DNA from: Vreelandella sedimenti
Lineage (GTDB): Bacteria > Pseudomonadota > Gammaproteobacteria > Pseudomonadales > Halomonadaceae
Length of the DNA: 64,000 nt
Direction: 5' to 3'
NCBI RefSeq assembly: GCF_013416325.1
Contig: NZ_JACCGK010000006.1
Span: 1-64,000, forward strand
Positions 55,004 to 63,918 of the stretch are shown piece by piece; positions within the stretch are counted from its first letter, which is position 1; the number at the start of each line of letters is the position of its first letter. Under the pieces are notes generated by a model. The model worked only from the letters and a program-made list of their open reading frames with translations, searched no databases and was not told the DNA's origin. The position numbers were made by a program, and so were the translations under genes.

Positions 55004-56017
55004 ATGCCCCGCGTACTGATGCTCTATACCGGCGGGACGATTGGTATGCAGCCATCCCCACAAGGTTATATACCCTGCGCGGGGCTGGCCGAACGCCTGG
55101 CGGCGCATTTGGCCCTAGCCGATCCTTACCGGCTGCCAGCGTTTGATGTGCTGGAAATGCAGCCGCTGATTGATAGCGCCGAGTTAATGCCCGAGACATG
55201 GAATCGTTTGGTGGCAGTATTGGAGACGCACTGGCAGGCTTACGATGCCTTTGTGGTACTCCACGGCACCGATACCATGGCGTACAGCGCCGCAGCGCTC
55301 TCGTTTGTGCTCGGTGCGTTGAATAAGCCGGTGATCTTCACCGGCTCCCAAATTCCACTGGGTGAGCCAAGAAGCGATGCGTTGAACAGTGTGGTCAGCG
55401 CGCTGCAGCTTGCTGCTCACCCAGCAACACCTTGTGAAGTAAGCCTGGCATTTCACGACCGGCTGTTGCGCGGTAACCGAGCCCGCAAGATGCGCACTCA
55501 AGGCTTAGATGCCTTCGATTCACCCAACTTCCCTTGGCTTGCCGAGCTTGGTATTGGCATTAGTTTTCCCCAACCCTCGGCGCTGCTGAGCGGTAAACCG
55601 AATTTTGCACCTATTGAGGTGGACGACGAGGCGGTGGCGGTGCTGCCGCTGCATCCAGGAATGTCGCTGCGCCGCGCAAAGGCGTTGCTGGCGGATAAAA
55701 CGCTAAAAGGGCTAGTGCTTTATAGCTACGGGGTTGGCAACCCGCTTAGCTTTGAAGGCGAGCTGCTTGACGCCTTGAAGGCGGCCAGCGAGAGAGGCGT
55801 AGCGCTGCTTAACGTTACCCAGTGTGCCCAAGGCGAGGTAGTGCAGGGGGCCTACGCCACCGGTGCCGCACTCAATCAAGCGGGCGTGATTGCCGGAAGC
55901 GATATCACCCTGGAAGCCGCTATCGCGAAGCTAACCGTGCTAATTGGACAAGGGCTGTTGGGGGCAACGCTGCGCAAGGCATTGAGTGCGCCCATGCGCG
56001 GTGAGTGTAGCCGTTAA
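55004..56017 (+). CDS. ansA: Type I L-asparaginase
   Basis: ATG 55004 with AAGGAG upstream gives 337 residues; a GTG at 54998 lies inside the ribosome site. Both catalytic threonine motifs are present: LYTGGTIGM at the N-terminus and LHGTDTMAYSAAALSF. There is no signal peptide, as expected for the cytoplasmic type I enzyme. It hydrolyses L-asparagine to aspartate and ammonia. It is likely co-transcribed with the AGCS symporter upstream. Confidence 0.9.
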   Translation: MPRVLMLYTGGTIGMQPSPQGYIPCAGLAERLAAHLALADPYRLPAFDVLEMQPLIDSAELMPETWNRLVAVLETHWQAYDAFVVLHGTDTMAYSAAALSFVLGALNKPVIFTGSQIPLGEPRSDALNSVVSALQLAAHPATPCEVSLAFHDRLLRGNRARKMRTQGLDAFDSPNFPWLAELGIGISFPQPSALLSGKPNFAPIEVDDEAVAVLPLHPGMSLRRAKALLADKTLKGLVLYSYGVGNPLSFEGELLDALKAASERGVALLNVTQCAQGEVVQGAYATGAALNQAGVIAGSDITLEAAIAKLTVLIGQGLLGATLRKALSAPMRGECSR

Positions 56018-56022
56018 GCCAA

Positions 56023-56889
56023 TCAGCGGGAAGAAACGCTCAGTGCGGTGACGGTTAGCAAGATGATTCCCATACCTGCCATTTGAATAACGCCCAGACT
56101 TTCGTTTAACACCGCTACGCCAAACAGGGTAGCGGTGATCGGCTCGACCATGGCAATCATGGAGGCTAGCGCAGGTGCCGCATGCTTGATACCTACCACG
56201 TATAGCAGAAAAGATAGCCCAGCGCCGAGAATGCCCAGCGCTACAAACAGCGGCAGCTCCGGTGCGCTGACGACGCAGACAGCCTGGTTAATGTCCGTTG
56301 GCAACAGCAATGCGATGGCCAGCACGGTGAGGGCAACCGAAAGAATTGCCTGGGGACTGCCATGGGGCGCGGCATATTTGAAACCAAAAATGAACACGGC
56401 GTAGGAGAACCCGGCAAGCAACCCGGTGCCCACGCCAATTAACGAGAGACCACTGGCGCTGATGGCATACAACTTGGTTAACAGCACAATACCCACCATA
56501 ACCAGCGCAATGGCCAGCCACTTGGCAGTGGTGGGGCGCTCAAGTTTGAGAGCAAATGAGACGAGATAGACAAAGACAGGGGCGCAGTACATCAAGGTAG
56601 CAGCGACCGCAACGTTGCCATACTCAATACTAAGAAAATAGAACGTAAAGTTGCCAGCTACGCCTAGGCCTGCAATCACCGACCAGAACCAAAGCTGCCT
56701 GCTGTTCAAGCCGCTATGACGGCGTTGAAGCAGCAGCCACCCAAGTGCGAAGAGAAGTCCTATAACCCCCCGATAAAATGATACGACGGCTGCATCCCAG
56801 CCGTCGTCTAGCAAAATGCCTGCGATTCCCCCGGATATCCCCCAGCAGAAGGCCGCCAGCGCTATCAACATACTGCTTGCGCCTGCCAT
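56023..56889 (-). CDS. EamA/DMT-family transporter
   Basis: The 288-residue protein has ten helices arranged as two EamA repeats (CWGISGGIAGILL and YAVFIFGFKYAAPHG halves, final MVEPITATLFGVAVLNESLG). These are drug/metabolite carriers, often exporting amino acids or metabolites. It is convergent with the asparaginase gene, with five bases between stops. No substrate can be deduced. Confidence 0.87.
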   Translation of the reverse strand: MAGASSMLIALAAFCWGISGGIAGILLDDGWDAAVVSFYRGVIGLLFALGWLLLQRRHSGLNSRQLWFWSVIAGLGVAGNFTFYFLSIEYGNVAVAATLMYCAPVFVYLVSFALKLERPTTAKWLAIALVMVGIVLLTKLYAISASGLSLIGVGTGLLAGFSYAVFIFGFKYAAPHGSPQAILSVALTVLAIALLLPTDINQAVCVVSAPELPLFVALGILGAGLSFLLYVVGIKHAAPALASMIAMVEPITATLFGVAVLNESLGVIQMAGMGIILLTVTALSVSSR

Positions 56890-57053
56890 ATTTCACCTAT
56901 CGTCCTTGAACGGTAAACACCCGGGAGCAACGAATGTTTAAACGCCTTTCTACTGCTTAACGATGGCACCTGATCTACTTGCCTGTAGAGCTTAATGCGG
57001 CTCCCCTGAAAGGTAGACGCTGAGCCTAGTGAACGAAAGCCCGCTAACGTCAG

Positions 57054-58283
57054 CTATCCAAAAAACCAGTAGCACACCGCAATCGCAGTAGTGACTCCCG
57101 CCACATCGGCGATCAGCGCACAGCCTAAGCCGTGGCGAATCCGAGTGATACCCACGGCGCCAAAGTAGACGGCCAGCACATAGAAGGTGGTTTCAGTGCT
57201 GCCTTGCATGGTGGCCGCGAGTAGCCCGGCGAAGCTGTCTACGCCGAAGGTATCCATGGTTTCGATCATCATGGCGCGGGCGCCGCTGCCAGAAAGTGGC
57301 TTCACGAAAGCGGTGGGGAGGGCATCGACAAAGCGGGTGTCCCAGCCGAAGCCTTCTACTATCCAACGGATGCCGCCTAACCCTGCGTCCAAGACGCCGC
57401 TTGCGCGCAGCACGCCGACTGCTACCAGCATGGCGATCAAGTAGGGCAGCAGCGTGATGGTAAAGCTCAGCCCCTCTTTTGCGCCTTCGATAAAGGCGTC
57501 ATACACCCTCACCCCGCGTAGCGCCCCTACCACTAAAAACATCATCACAATGCTAAATAGCGTCAGGTTGCCCACTAGCGTAGAGGCCGCCGCCAGCGCC
57601 TGGGTGGACATACCTGCCAACATGGTGATCAGTAGCCCCAATGCAAGCGCAGCAATCGCTAAATAGGCTAGTACCACGGGCTGCCACAGTTTTAAGCGCT
57701 GCATCACCGCCACCGCCAAAAGCCCCGCCAGGCTGGAGGCGGTTGTTGCCAGCAGAATAGGTAAAAAGACCAGCGTGGGGTCGGCAGCGCCTTGTTGGGC
57801 GCGATACATAAAAATCGTTACCGGCAATAGCGTGAGAGAAGAAGTATTGAGCACCAAAAACAGAATTTGCGCGTTGCTGGCGGTCTCACTGCTGGGGTTA
57901 AGGCTCTGCAGCGAGTGCATCGCCTTGATGCCAATCGGTGTGGCGGCGTTATCCAGCCCCAGGATATTCGCCGCGAAGTTCATACTGATCAGCCCCATGG
58001 CCGGGTGGCCACGGGGAACCTCTGGCATTAAGCGGCAGAACAGCGGGTCGAGCACCCGCCCAAGCAGGCGAATCAAGCCGGCTTTTTCGGCAATCGAGAG
58101 AAACCCCAGCCACAGCGTCATGGTGCCCAGCAGCACCAGGATAATATCAACGCTCACTTCCGCCATATCGAACAGTGACTGCACCAAGCGAGCAAATACC
58201 TCGCTATCGCCGCCTACCAACCACTGCCAGAGTGAGGCCGCGAAGGCAGCGATAAAGAAGCTTAACCAAATTCCGTTGAGCAT
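57054..58283 (-). CDS. SpmA-SpmB-like nucleoside-recognition-domain membrane protein
   Basis: ATG 58283 gives 409 residues and a start (MLNGIWLSFFIAAFAASLW) like SpmA; a TTG at 58325 extends the frame but has no ribosome site. The protein combines two Gate/nucleoside-recognition halves, spore-maturation A-like (about 1-190: PRGHPAMGLISMNFAANILGLDNAATPIGIKAM) and B-like (about 230-409: PTAFVKPLSGSGARAMMIE, MQGSTETTFYVLAVYFGAVGI). In non-sporulating bacteria these fused forms are of unknown transport function. Confidence 0.85.
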   Translation of the reverse strand: MLNGIWLSFFIAAFAASLWQWLVGGDSEVFARLVQSLFDMAEVSVDIILVLLGTMTLWLGFLSIAEKAGLIRLLGRVLDPLFCRLMPEVPRGHPAMGLISMNFAANILGLDNAATPIGIKAMHSLQSLNPSSETASNAQILFLVLNTSSLTLLPVTIFMYRAQQGAADPTLVFLPILLATTASSLAGLLAVAVMQRLKLWQPVVLAYLAIAALALGLLITMLAGMSTQALAAASTLVGNLTLFSIVMMFLVVGALRGVRVYDAFIEGAKEGLSFTITLLPYLIAMLVAVGVLRASGVLDAGLGGIRWIVEGFGWDTRFVDALPTAFVKPLSGSGARAMMIETMDTFGVDSFAGLLAATMQGSTETTFYVLAVYFGAVGITRIRHGLGCALIADVAGVTTAIAVCYWFFG

Positions 58284-58370
58284 GGGGAGAGGGCATCCTG
58301 GCAGCGAAACGTGCGATGACGCCAATCCTACCGAATTCAGGTCGCTACAACACTAGTGGGGTTAAGACGC

Positions 58371-59708
58371 CTAGGCTTTGCCATCACGAATAGTCACAAA
58401 ATAGCTTTCACTGCCGATCTGTCCGCCTTTTAAGGCGACTTCCAAGCCATCAAAGGCTGGCTGGTTGCTATGGGCGGTGCAGAGCGGCGAGCCCGGCGTT
58501 TCCGGCAGCGGCAGGCGCGTGGTGAGGGCGTGTACGCCAAGTTGGCTAAGCGCATGGCTGGAAGTGTCGCCCCCAGCGATCACTACGCGCTTAAGCCCAT
58601 GGGCTTCTACCATCTGACGTAATAATTGACCTAGCGAGCGACCAATAAGATGGCGTGCCTTTTCCCCGCCCTGATGCACAGCATCCGCATCGCTGTTTGG
58701 CCCCAGGGCAGAGTACACTATGACGCTTTTGCCATGATTGAGTGCTTCGATAGCCTCTTTCAATGCCTTGTTCATGGTGTCGGCATGCGTCCGATCGTCG
58801 ATAAGTTTGACGACATCAATGGCAACGACGCGAAATTCGTTGGTTTCCGCATGTCGAATTTGCCGGGCAGTTACTTCAGAGCAACTGCCCGACACCACGG
58901 CAATTTTTTCAACCGCCCCAGGAGAGGAGAACAGCGGTGGGTTTTCGGGAATGAGCGCCTGCTTTCGCCAAGTATCTACTAACGCATACTCTACGGCGGA
59001 TGAACCCACCACGTAGCTGCCATCAGGTAATCGCGTTCGCCATAGCTGTGTGCCCACTTTTGCCTGATGGTTGCGGTTCAGTGTGTCGTAGAGCAATACG
59101 TCATTCGAGCGACTTAGTTGGTCAACCTGGGAATCGGTATTGGCTGATTCGATGCACAGTACGTCGGCTAAACCGATAGAGAGTTGGGTTTGTTTAGCCA
59201 AATGAAGCCTTAAATCGGCCTCTGCCATGGGCGTTACTGGATGGCGGCTCATTACTGGGTGGCGGTCAATACGGTGAACCTCGCCATCGAAGGCGGCAAA
59301 ATGTTGGCCAAAAACGGTATAGCGCTTTAGCTGAGGGGCACCTACCACCAGCGGCACGCAGCTTTGCGCAAACAGGGCTTTGCCTATTTCCAGCGCTTTG
59401 CCGATATTGCCAATATCTGGCGCGCTATCGAAGGTGGAACACACCTTGTAGTGACACATAGAAGCGTTAAGGGATTGCAACCATGCCAGGGCGTTGTTTA
59501 GGTGTGTTTCCATCCAGTCTGGGGACTCGCTGCGGCTGGTACCTGCTAGGCCAATCGCTGGAAAATCGGCAAATGGAGCTAATTGCTCTTCGCTGGGCGG
59601 TGCCAGAAAAAGCACTGTTTCCACCCCGTTCAGGCTTAACGCTTCCATCACATCGGTCGAACCAGTGAGGTCATCGCCGTAATAGGAGAGAAGAAGAGGC
59701 GTGCTCAT
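58371..59708 (-). CDS. oiaK: Four-carbon acid sugar kinase family (DUF1537), OiaK-like
   Basis: The 445-residue protein has the DUF1537 N-terminal motif (YYGDDLTGSTDVMEALSLNG) and the C-terminal nucleotide-binding domain (GLKRVVIAGGDTSSHALSQLGVHALTTRLPLPETPGSPL). Members phosphorylate acid sugars. Immediate linkage to a RuBisCO-like protein (4-base overlap) and a TRAP system is the context described for 3-oxo-isoapionate kinase in D-apionate catabolism. The specific substrate is inferred from this context and could differ. Confidence 0.85.
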   Translation of the reverse strand: MSTPLLLSYYGDDLTGSTDVMEALSLNGVETVLFLAPPSEEQLAPFADFPAIGLAGTSRSESPDWMETHLNNALAWLQSLNASMCHYKVCSTFDSAPDIGNIGKALEIGKALFAQSCVPLVVGAPQLKRYTVFGQHFAAFDGEVHRIDRHPVMSRHPVTPMAEADLRLHLAKQTQLSIGLADVLCIESANTDSQVDQLSRSNDVLLYDTLNRNHQAKVGTQLWRTRLPDGSYVVGSSAVEYALVDTWRKQALIPENPPLFSSPGAVEKIAVVSGSCSEVTARQIRHAETNEFRVVAIDVVKLIDDRTHADTMNKALKEAIEALNHGKSVIVYSALGPNSDADAVHQGGEKARHLIGRSLGQLLRQMVEAHGLKRVVIAGGDTSSHALSQLGVHALTTRLPLPETPGSPLCTAHSNQPAFDGLEVALKGGQIGSESYFVTIRDGKA

Positions 59709-60973
59709 ACGCTAAAGGTCTCCATGGCCTGGGCAAGTTCTCGGTGCTCACGGGCATAGGTTGCCAGCGGAATATTCGCCATGGCTGCTTGCCACGCCTG
59801 GCGCAGGCTTGCTACCCCACCGGCAATACCGCCAGGGTGAGCCATGATGCCGCCGCCACAGCAGTAAATCAGATCGCTATTGCCAAGTGCCTGATAGGTA
59901 TCAGCCACTTGGGCGGCGCTTTGCCCCGACGAGAAGACCGGCATAATCTGATAACCCGCTGCAGGTGCCTCAAACATCGCTGTTTGGCAGGCGCGAGCGC
60001 TATTGATTACGCTAGCGTCCTCTTCGCTGAATTTATTGCGCAGGCCATTGACGTGAATATGATCCACTCCCGCTAGCCGCCACAGTTTATGGTAAGCGTC
60101 AAACGCCATTCCCAAGTGAGGTGAACGGCTTAACATGCCCCAGCCTGCACGGTGACCATGCAGCGCTACCTGGGAGTGGCGGCGTAAGTGCGCGACACCT
60201 GCTAAGCCAATGCTGTTAACAGCGACCATGACGCAGGTGCCGCCAGCAGCCACCACGTAGTCATGCTGCGCGCGCATTTCGTCGATATCACCACTGATAT
60301 TAAAGGCGTACATCACCTTTTTGCCGGTGCGCTCCGCATGGGCGTTGATAATCGGCATGATGGCATCGACGCGCGCTCGCAGTGGGTTATGGGGGCCGTT
60401 AGCCTGCAGCTCGTCGTCTTTAATAAAATCAATACCTCCCGCCACGAGTTGCGTCACCATGTCAGCGGTTTCAGCTGGGGATAAGCCTACGCTGGGCTTA
60501 ATAATGGTGCCTAACAGCGGGCCGCTGGTAATGCCGGTTAGCTGACGTGTGCCCGACATTCCAAATTGTGGGCCAGGGTAGGCGTCTGCGAAGGCGCTGG
60601 GTAAGTCGATATCCAGTAATTTCAGTGCGGAAAACTCCTTGAGTTCAAACAGGTTGCCCGCAACGGTAGACACTAGATTCGGTAGAGAAGGGCCCATGTT
60701 TTCCAGCGGCCAGGAGAGCTCCACTAGTGCGCGCTGAAACAAAGCGTGGCCTTGCGGCGCCAAATCAGCGCGCATGGGCAGCGAAGGTGCCTCAACCGCC
60801 TCCAGTGTCTCAATGTTTTCGACGACCGCCCCATGGGCTTCCCGCAAGGCATCGGTTTCATTGGCTAAGCGAGTAAAGGTGCCGGACGATTGCTCACCGG
60901 CCATGACTTGAGCCGCGTGTTCAACCGGGTAGGGCGTCTCAATCAGGTAGCGGGCGTGAATACGTGTGCTCAT
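59705..60973 (-). CDS. oiaX: RuBisCO-like protein, OiaX-type
   Basis: ATG 60973 gives 422 residues (a TTG at 60976 is one codon upstream). The RuBisCO large-subunit fold is clear. The active-site lysine is K159 (LLGTIIKPSVGLSP), and the metal site K185-D187-E188 (GGIDFIKDDE) keeps the lysine that is carbamylated in RuBisCO. The HGHRAG loop and the late GGGIMAHPGG phosphate-binding loop are also present. Parts of loop 6 differ, so true carboxylase activity is unlikely. Adjacent to a DUF1537 kinase, this matches OiaX, the 3-oxo-isoapionate-4-phosphate transcarboxylase/hydrolase. That assignment rests on gene context. Confidence 0.88.
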   Translation of the reverse strand: MSTRIHARYLIETPYPVEHAAQVMAGEQSSGTFTRLANETDALREAHGAVVENIETLEAVEAPSLPMRADLAPQGHALFQRALVELSWPLENMGPSLPNLVSTVAGNLFELKEFSALKLLDIDLPSAFADAYPGPQFGMSGTRQLTGITSGPLLGTIIKPSVGLSPAETADMVTQLVAGGIDFIKDDELQANGPHNPLRARVDAIMPIINAHAERTGKKVMYAFNISGDIDEMRAQHDYVVAAGGTCVMVAVNSIGLAGVAHLRRHSQVALHGHRAGWGMLSRSPHLGMAFDAYHKLWRLAGVDHIHVNGLRNKFSEEDASVINSARACQTAMFEAPAAGYQIMPVFSSGQSAAQVADTYQALGNSDLIYCCGGGIMAHPGGIAGGVASLRQAWQAAMANIPLATYAREHRELAQAMETFSV

Positions 60974-60991
60974 CAATTAGACTCCGGCAGT

Positions 60992-62266
60992 TCAAAAAAG
61001 GAGATCGCGCAGAAACAGCGAGATCATCGGCACATAGGTAATCAGCATCAGGCAGGTAATGATGGTGAGTACCGGCGGCAACAAAAATCGAAATAGCTGT
61101 TCAACGGGCAGCTTGGCTACTTGCGCGGCGGCAAAAAGATTCACTCCTAGAGGCGGGGTAAACATACCCAACGCTAAATTCACGACGATCACGATGCCGA
61201 AATGCACTGGGTCAATGCCGAACCCAATCGCAATGGGGGCCAAAATGGGGGCAAGAATTAAAATAGCGGCGGAGGTTTCGATAAACATTCCGACCACCAG
61301 TAGCAACATATTGATGGCTAGTAGGAAGGTGTAGCGATTATCAAAAGTGTTTTGTGCCCAGGCGCCAATATCACTGGCCAAACCTGAACGTCCAATCACA
61401 AAACTCAGAATAGAGGCCGCGGCAATAATCAGCATGATTGACCCTGCCGAAAGGGCGCTTTCGCGGAAAATACGCGGCAAATCATTTAGTTTGATAGTGC
61501 GATAAACCACCATACCTAAAAACAGCCCATACAACACTGCCACCGTGGAGGCCTCAGTGGGGGTAAAGATGCCACCGTAAATCCCTCCAATGATAATGAC
61601 CGGCATTAGTAGAGCGAGAAAGGCACTGCGAAATGCGGGCCAAATCGGCGAGCGTAAATCACCATCCTGGGTGCCATAGCCTTTTAAGCGGCACCAAATA
61701 ACGACCATTACAATCAAGGCTAGCCCGATCATTAGACCGGGGCCAAAGCCAGCGAGAAATAGTTGTGTAATGGACGTTTCTGTGCTGACACCGTAGAGAA
61801 TCAATGGCACTGACGGGGGGATAATAATGCCCAGTTCCGCAGAAGAGGCCTGAATAGAGGCGGCCATCGGCGCCGGGTAGCCACGGGCTACCATGGCAGG
61901 AATCAAAATGGCGCCAATGGCAAAGGTAGTTGCCACACTGGAGCCCGAGATGGCGGCAAACATCATGCAGGTAACCACGCAGGTGCAGGCCAGGCCGCCC
62001 TGAATGCCGCCTACCAGTGAGCGGGCAAACTCGACCATGCGGGTGGCAATGCCCCCGCTGCTCATTATATGGCCGGCTAGAATAAAGAACGGCACTGCCA
62101 TGAGAGGAAAGCTATCCAACCCCACGAACATGCGCTGTGGGACGACCATAAGTGGAACGCTGCTGAAGAAATAAAGACCAATCACCGCGGTTAAGGCGAT
62201 AGCAACCGCAATCGGTATCGACAAGGCAAACAGCGCGATCAACGCTGAGCTGATTGCCAGGTTCAT
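60992..62266 (-). CDS. TRAP transporter large permease, DctM family
   Basis: The 424-residue protein has the DctM signature (VPFFILAGHIMSSGGIATRMVEFARSLVGG, MFAAISGSSVATTFAIGAILIPAM, IIIPPSVPLILYGV). It follows the DctQ gene with a 4-base overlap and is 18 bases upstream of the RuBisCO-like gene, so uptake and catabolism are one operon. The substrate is probably the acid sugar handled by those enzymes. Confidence 0.92.
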   Translation of the reverse strand: MNLAISSALIALFALSIPIAVAIALTAVIGLYFFSSVPLMVVPQRMFVGLDSFPLMAVPFFILAGHIMSSGGIATRMVEFARSLVGGIQGGLACTCVVTCMMFAAISGSSVATTFAIGAILIPAMVARGYPAPMAASIQASSAELGIIIPPSVPLILYGVSTETSITQLFLAGFGPGLMIGLALIVMVVIWCRLKGYGTQDGDLRSPIWPAFRSAFLALLMPVIIIGGIYGGIFTPTEASTVAVLYGLFLGMVVYRTIKLNDLPRIFRESALSAGSIMLIIAAASILSFVIGRSGLASDIGAWAQNTFDNRYTFLLAINMLLLVVGMFIETSAAILILAPILAPIAIGFGIDPVHFGIVIVVNLALGMFTPPLGVNLFAAAQVAKLPVEQLFRFLLPPVLTIITCLMLITYVPMISLFLRDLLF

Positions 62267-62793
62267 AGTGTTTCTCCTACATCAGTGCGGAGAGGACTCG
62301 TCTTGTGCTGCCCGTGATGATGCTGATATTCGGCACAGAGCTGGCGCGCAACCACTGCGACAATGGCGACGGCACAGCCAGTGGGTATAGCGGCATAAAA
62401 CCAGGACATAGGGATTTCGAGCATGGCGATTTGCTGTCCAGATACGCGCAAGGTGATCAGGTACCCTTGCCAGACAAGAATTGTGAGTAGTGTTAATACG
62501 GCGGCGCATACCAAACGCTGACCATAAATGCGCAAACGCGGCGGCAAGCGATCAAGGAAAAGGTCAATGGAAATCATGGCCCCGTACCAGAAAGCCGCAG
62601 CACTGACTAAAAACACGCTCCAGACAATTAATCCTCGCGCCAGGATTTCTGACCAGGCAGCGGGGTCGCCGAGAATAAAACGGGTGAAGACTTGGAAGGA
62701 GACTAAAACCACCGCAATGGCGAGGAGTATTGCAGCGAGATTATGGCTGAGCTTGATGAGCCCCTGGGCCAAGCTATTCAGTAGCGACAACAT
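62263..62793 (-). CDS. TRAP transporter small permease, DctQ family
   Basis: ATG 62793 with GAGG nine bases upstream gives 176 residues; an in-frame ATG at 62808 lacks a site because the preceding sequence is a run of eleven C on this strand. Four helices and the DctQ pattern (VFTRFILGDPAAWSEILARGLIVWSVFLVSAAAFWYGAMISIDLF) are present. It overlaps dctM by four bases. Confidence 0.87.
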   Translation of the reverse strand: MLSLLNSLAQGLIKLSHNLAAILLAIAVVLVSFQVFTRFILGDPAAWSEILARGLIVWSVFLVSAAAFWYGAMISIDLFLDRLPPRLRIYGQRLVCAAVLTLLTILVWQGYLITLRVSGQQIAMLEIPMSWFYAAIPTGCAVAIVAVVARQLCAEYQHHHGQHKTSPLRTDVGETL

Positions 62794-62812
62794 AAGCGTA
62801 AACCTCATCGTC

Positions 62813-62843
62813 GGGGGGGGGGGATGCCTCCCGTAAGGGAGGC
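62813..62843 (-). promoter_or_regulatory. Intercistronic hairpin and eleven-base homopolymer between dctP and dctQ
   Basis: GCCTCCC (62826-62832) pairs with GGGAGGC (62837-62843) over a four-base loop. On the minus strand this hairpin comes after the dctP stop and is followed two bases later by eleven consecutive C (G run 62813-62823 on the plus strand), just before dctQ. There is no T tract, so a processing or stabilising role is more likely than termination. Confidence 0.65.
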
Positions 62844-62860
62844 GTGCAGCTGAGGATGGC

Positions 62861-63859
62861 TCACTCGGTTGCGCGGATACGCTCTAGTAGTTCACTGCCA
62901 TACTGGTCGGCGTAGCGTTCGTAGGCAGGTTCGGCGGCGGCACGGAACTGCTCGTAGTCGATCTCAGTCACCACTTCCATGCCGTTACTGCGCAGCAGAT
63001 CAACGCCTTCCTCTTCGATACGCTGGACGGCATCACGTGAGGTTTGAGCGGCTACCTGGGCGGCCTCTCGGAACCAGCCCTGCTGCTCTTCACTCAGGTC
63101 ATCCCAGTAGATCTTGGACATCACTAGGGCAGTGGGGGAGTAAACGTGCCCAGTCAGTGTCAGGTAATCCTGGATCTCCCACATATTATTCACGGTCAAA
63201 ATGGGTATCGGGTTTTCTTGGCCGTCGATGGTGCCTTGCTGAAGGGCCGTAATGACTTCTGTCCAAGAAATGGGCGTTGGTGCGGCGCCCAAGGCTTTGA
63301 AGGTTTCCAGATGCACCTGGTTCTCCATGGTGCGAATCTTCATGCCTTCCATATCTTCGGGCGTTTTGACCGGGCGCACACTATTGGTGAGGTGCCGAAA
63401 ACCGTTTTCCGCCCAGGCTAAACCAATTAAGCCTTCGTCTTCGAATTCCTCCAGTAACGATTGGCCAATCTCGCCATCCAGTACTTTATGGGCGTGATCG
63501 TAGTCGCGGAACAAGAACGGGAAATCGAGGGCGTAAACTGAGGGTACGAAATTACCAATAGGGCCGGTGGAGGTTAGTGTCAGCTCTACTGAACCGATCT
63601 GAAGACCTTCAAGCACGTCGCGTTCGCCGCCTAATGCACTGGCAGGGCGCAGATTGATTTTAAATTCACCGTCGCTAAGCCGATCAATCTCTTCGGCAAA
63701 CGCTTGGCCTGCCTCACCATAGTGGGAGTTGAGCGGCGGTGTGAAAGCTAGATTCATCTCTTGAACGGCAAACGCTGAGGTGCTGGCGGTTAGTGCAAGA
63801 GCTGAGGCGAGGGTAGCCGCAATGCTGACTGAGATTTTGTTGAGCTTGTAAGAGGTCAT
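62861..63859 (-). CDS. TRAP transporter substrate-binding protein, DctP family
   Basis: The 332-residue protein has a signal peptide ending near residue 32 (ALALTASTSAFA) and DctP core motifs: GLAWAENGFRHLTNSVRPVKTPEDMEGMKIRTMEN with the ligand-binding arginine, and GTIDGQENPIPI. It captures an organic acid in the periplasm for the DctQM permease downstream. TGGAG precedes ATG 63859. Being linked with the RuBisCO-like and DUF1537 genes, its ligand is probably an acid sugar such as apionate or a relative. Confidence 0.9.
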   Translation of the reverse strand: MTSYKLNKISVSIAATLASALALTASTSAFAVQEMNLAFTPPLNSHYGEAGQAFAEEIDRLSDGEFKINLRPASALGGERDVLEGLQIGSVELTLTSTGPIGNFVPSVYALDFPFLFRDYDHAHKVLDGEIGQSLLEEFEDEGLIGLAWAENGFRHLTNSVRPVKTPEDMEGMKIRTMENQVHLETFKALGAAPTPISWTEVITALQQGTIDGQENPIPILTVNNMWEIQDYLTLTGHVYSPTALVMSKIYWDDLSEEQQGWFREAAQVAAQTSRDAVQRIEEEGVDLLRSNGMEVVTEIDYEQFRAAAEPAYERYADQYGSELLERIRATE

Positions 63860-63918
63860 GTTCTACTCCAGTTTGTTGTAATTAGCGTTAGAGCTGAGGT
63901 TTTTATGGCACCTTCGTC

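Noticed and set aside
59705-60973. Reading the RuBisCO-like protein as a true carbon-fixing RuBisCO
   Set aside because: Although the metal-site lysine is kept, loop 6 and other substrate-binding positions differ. No phosphoribulokinase or small subunit is present, and the operon is catabolic.
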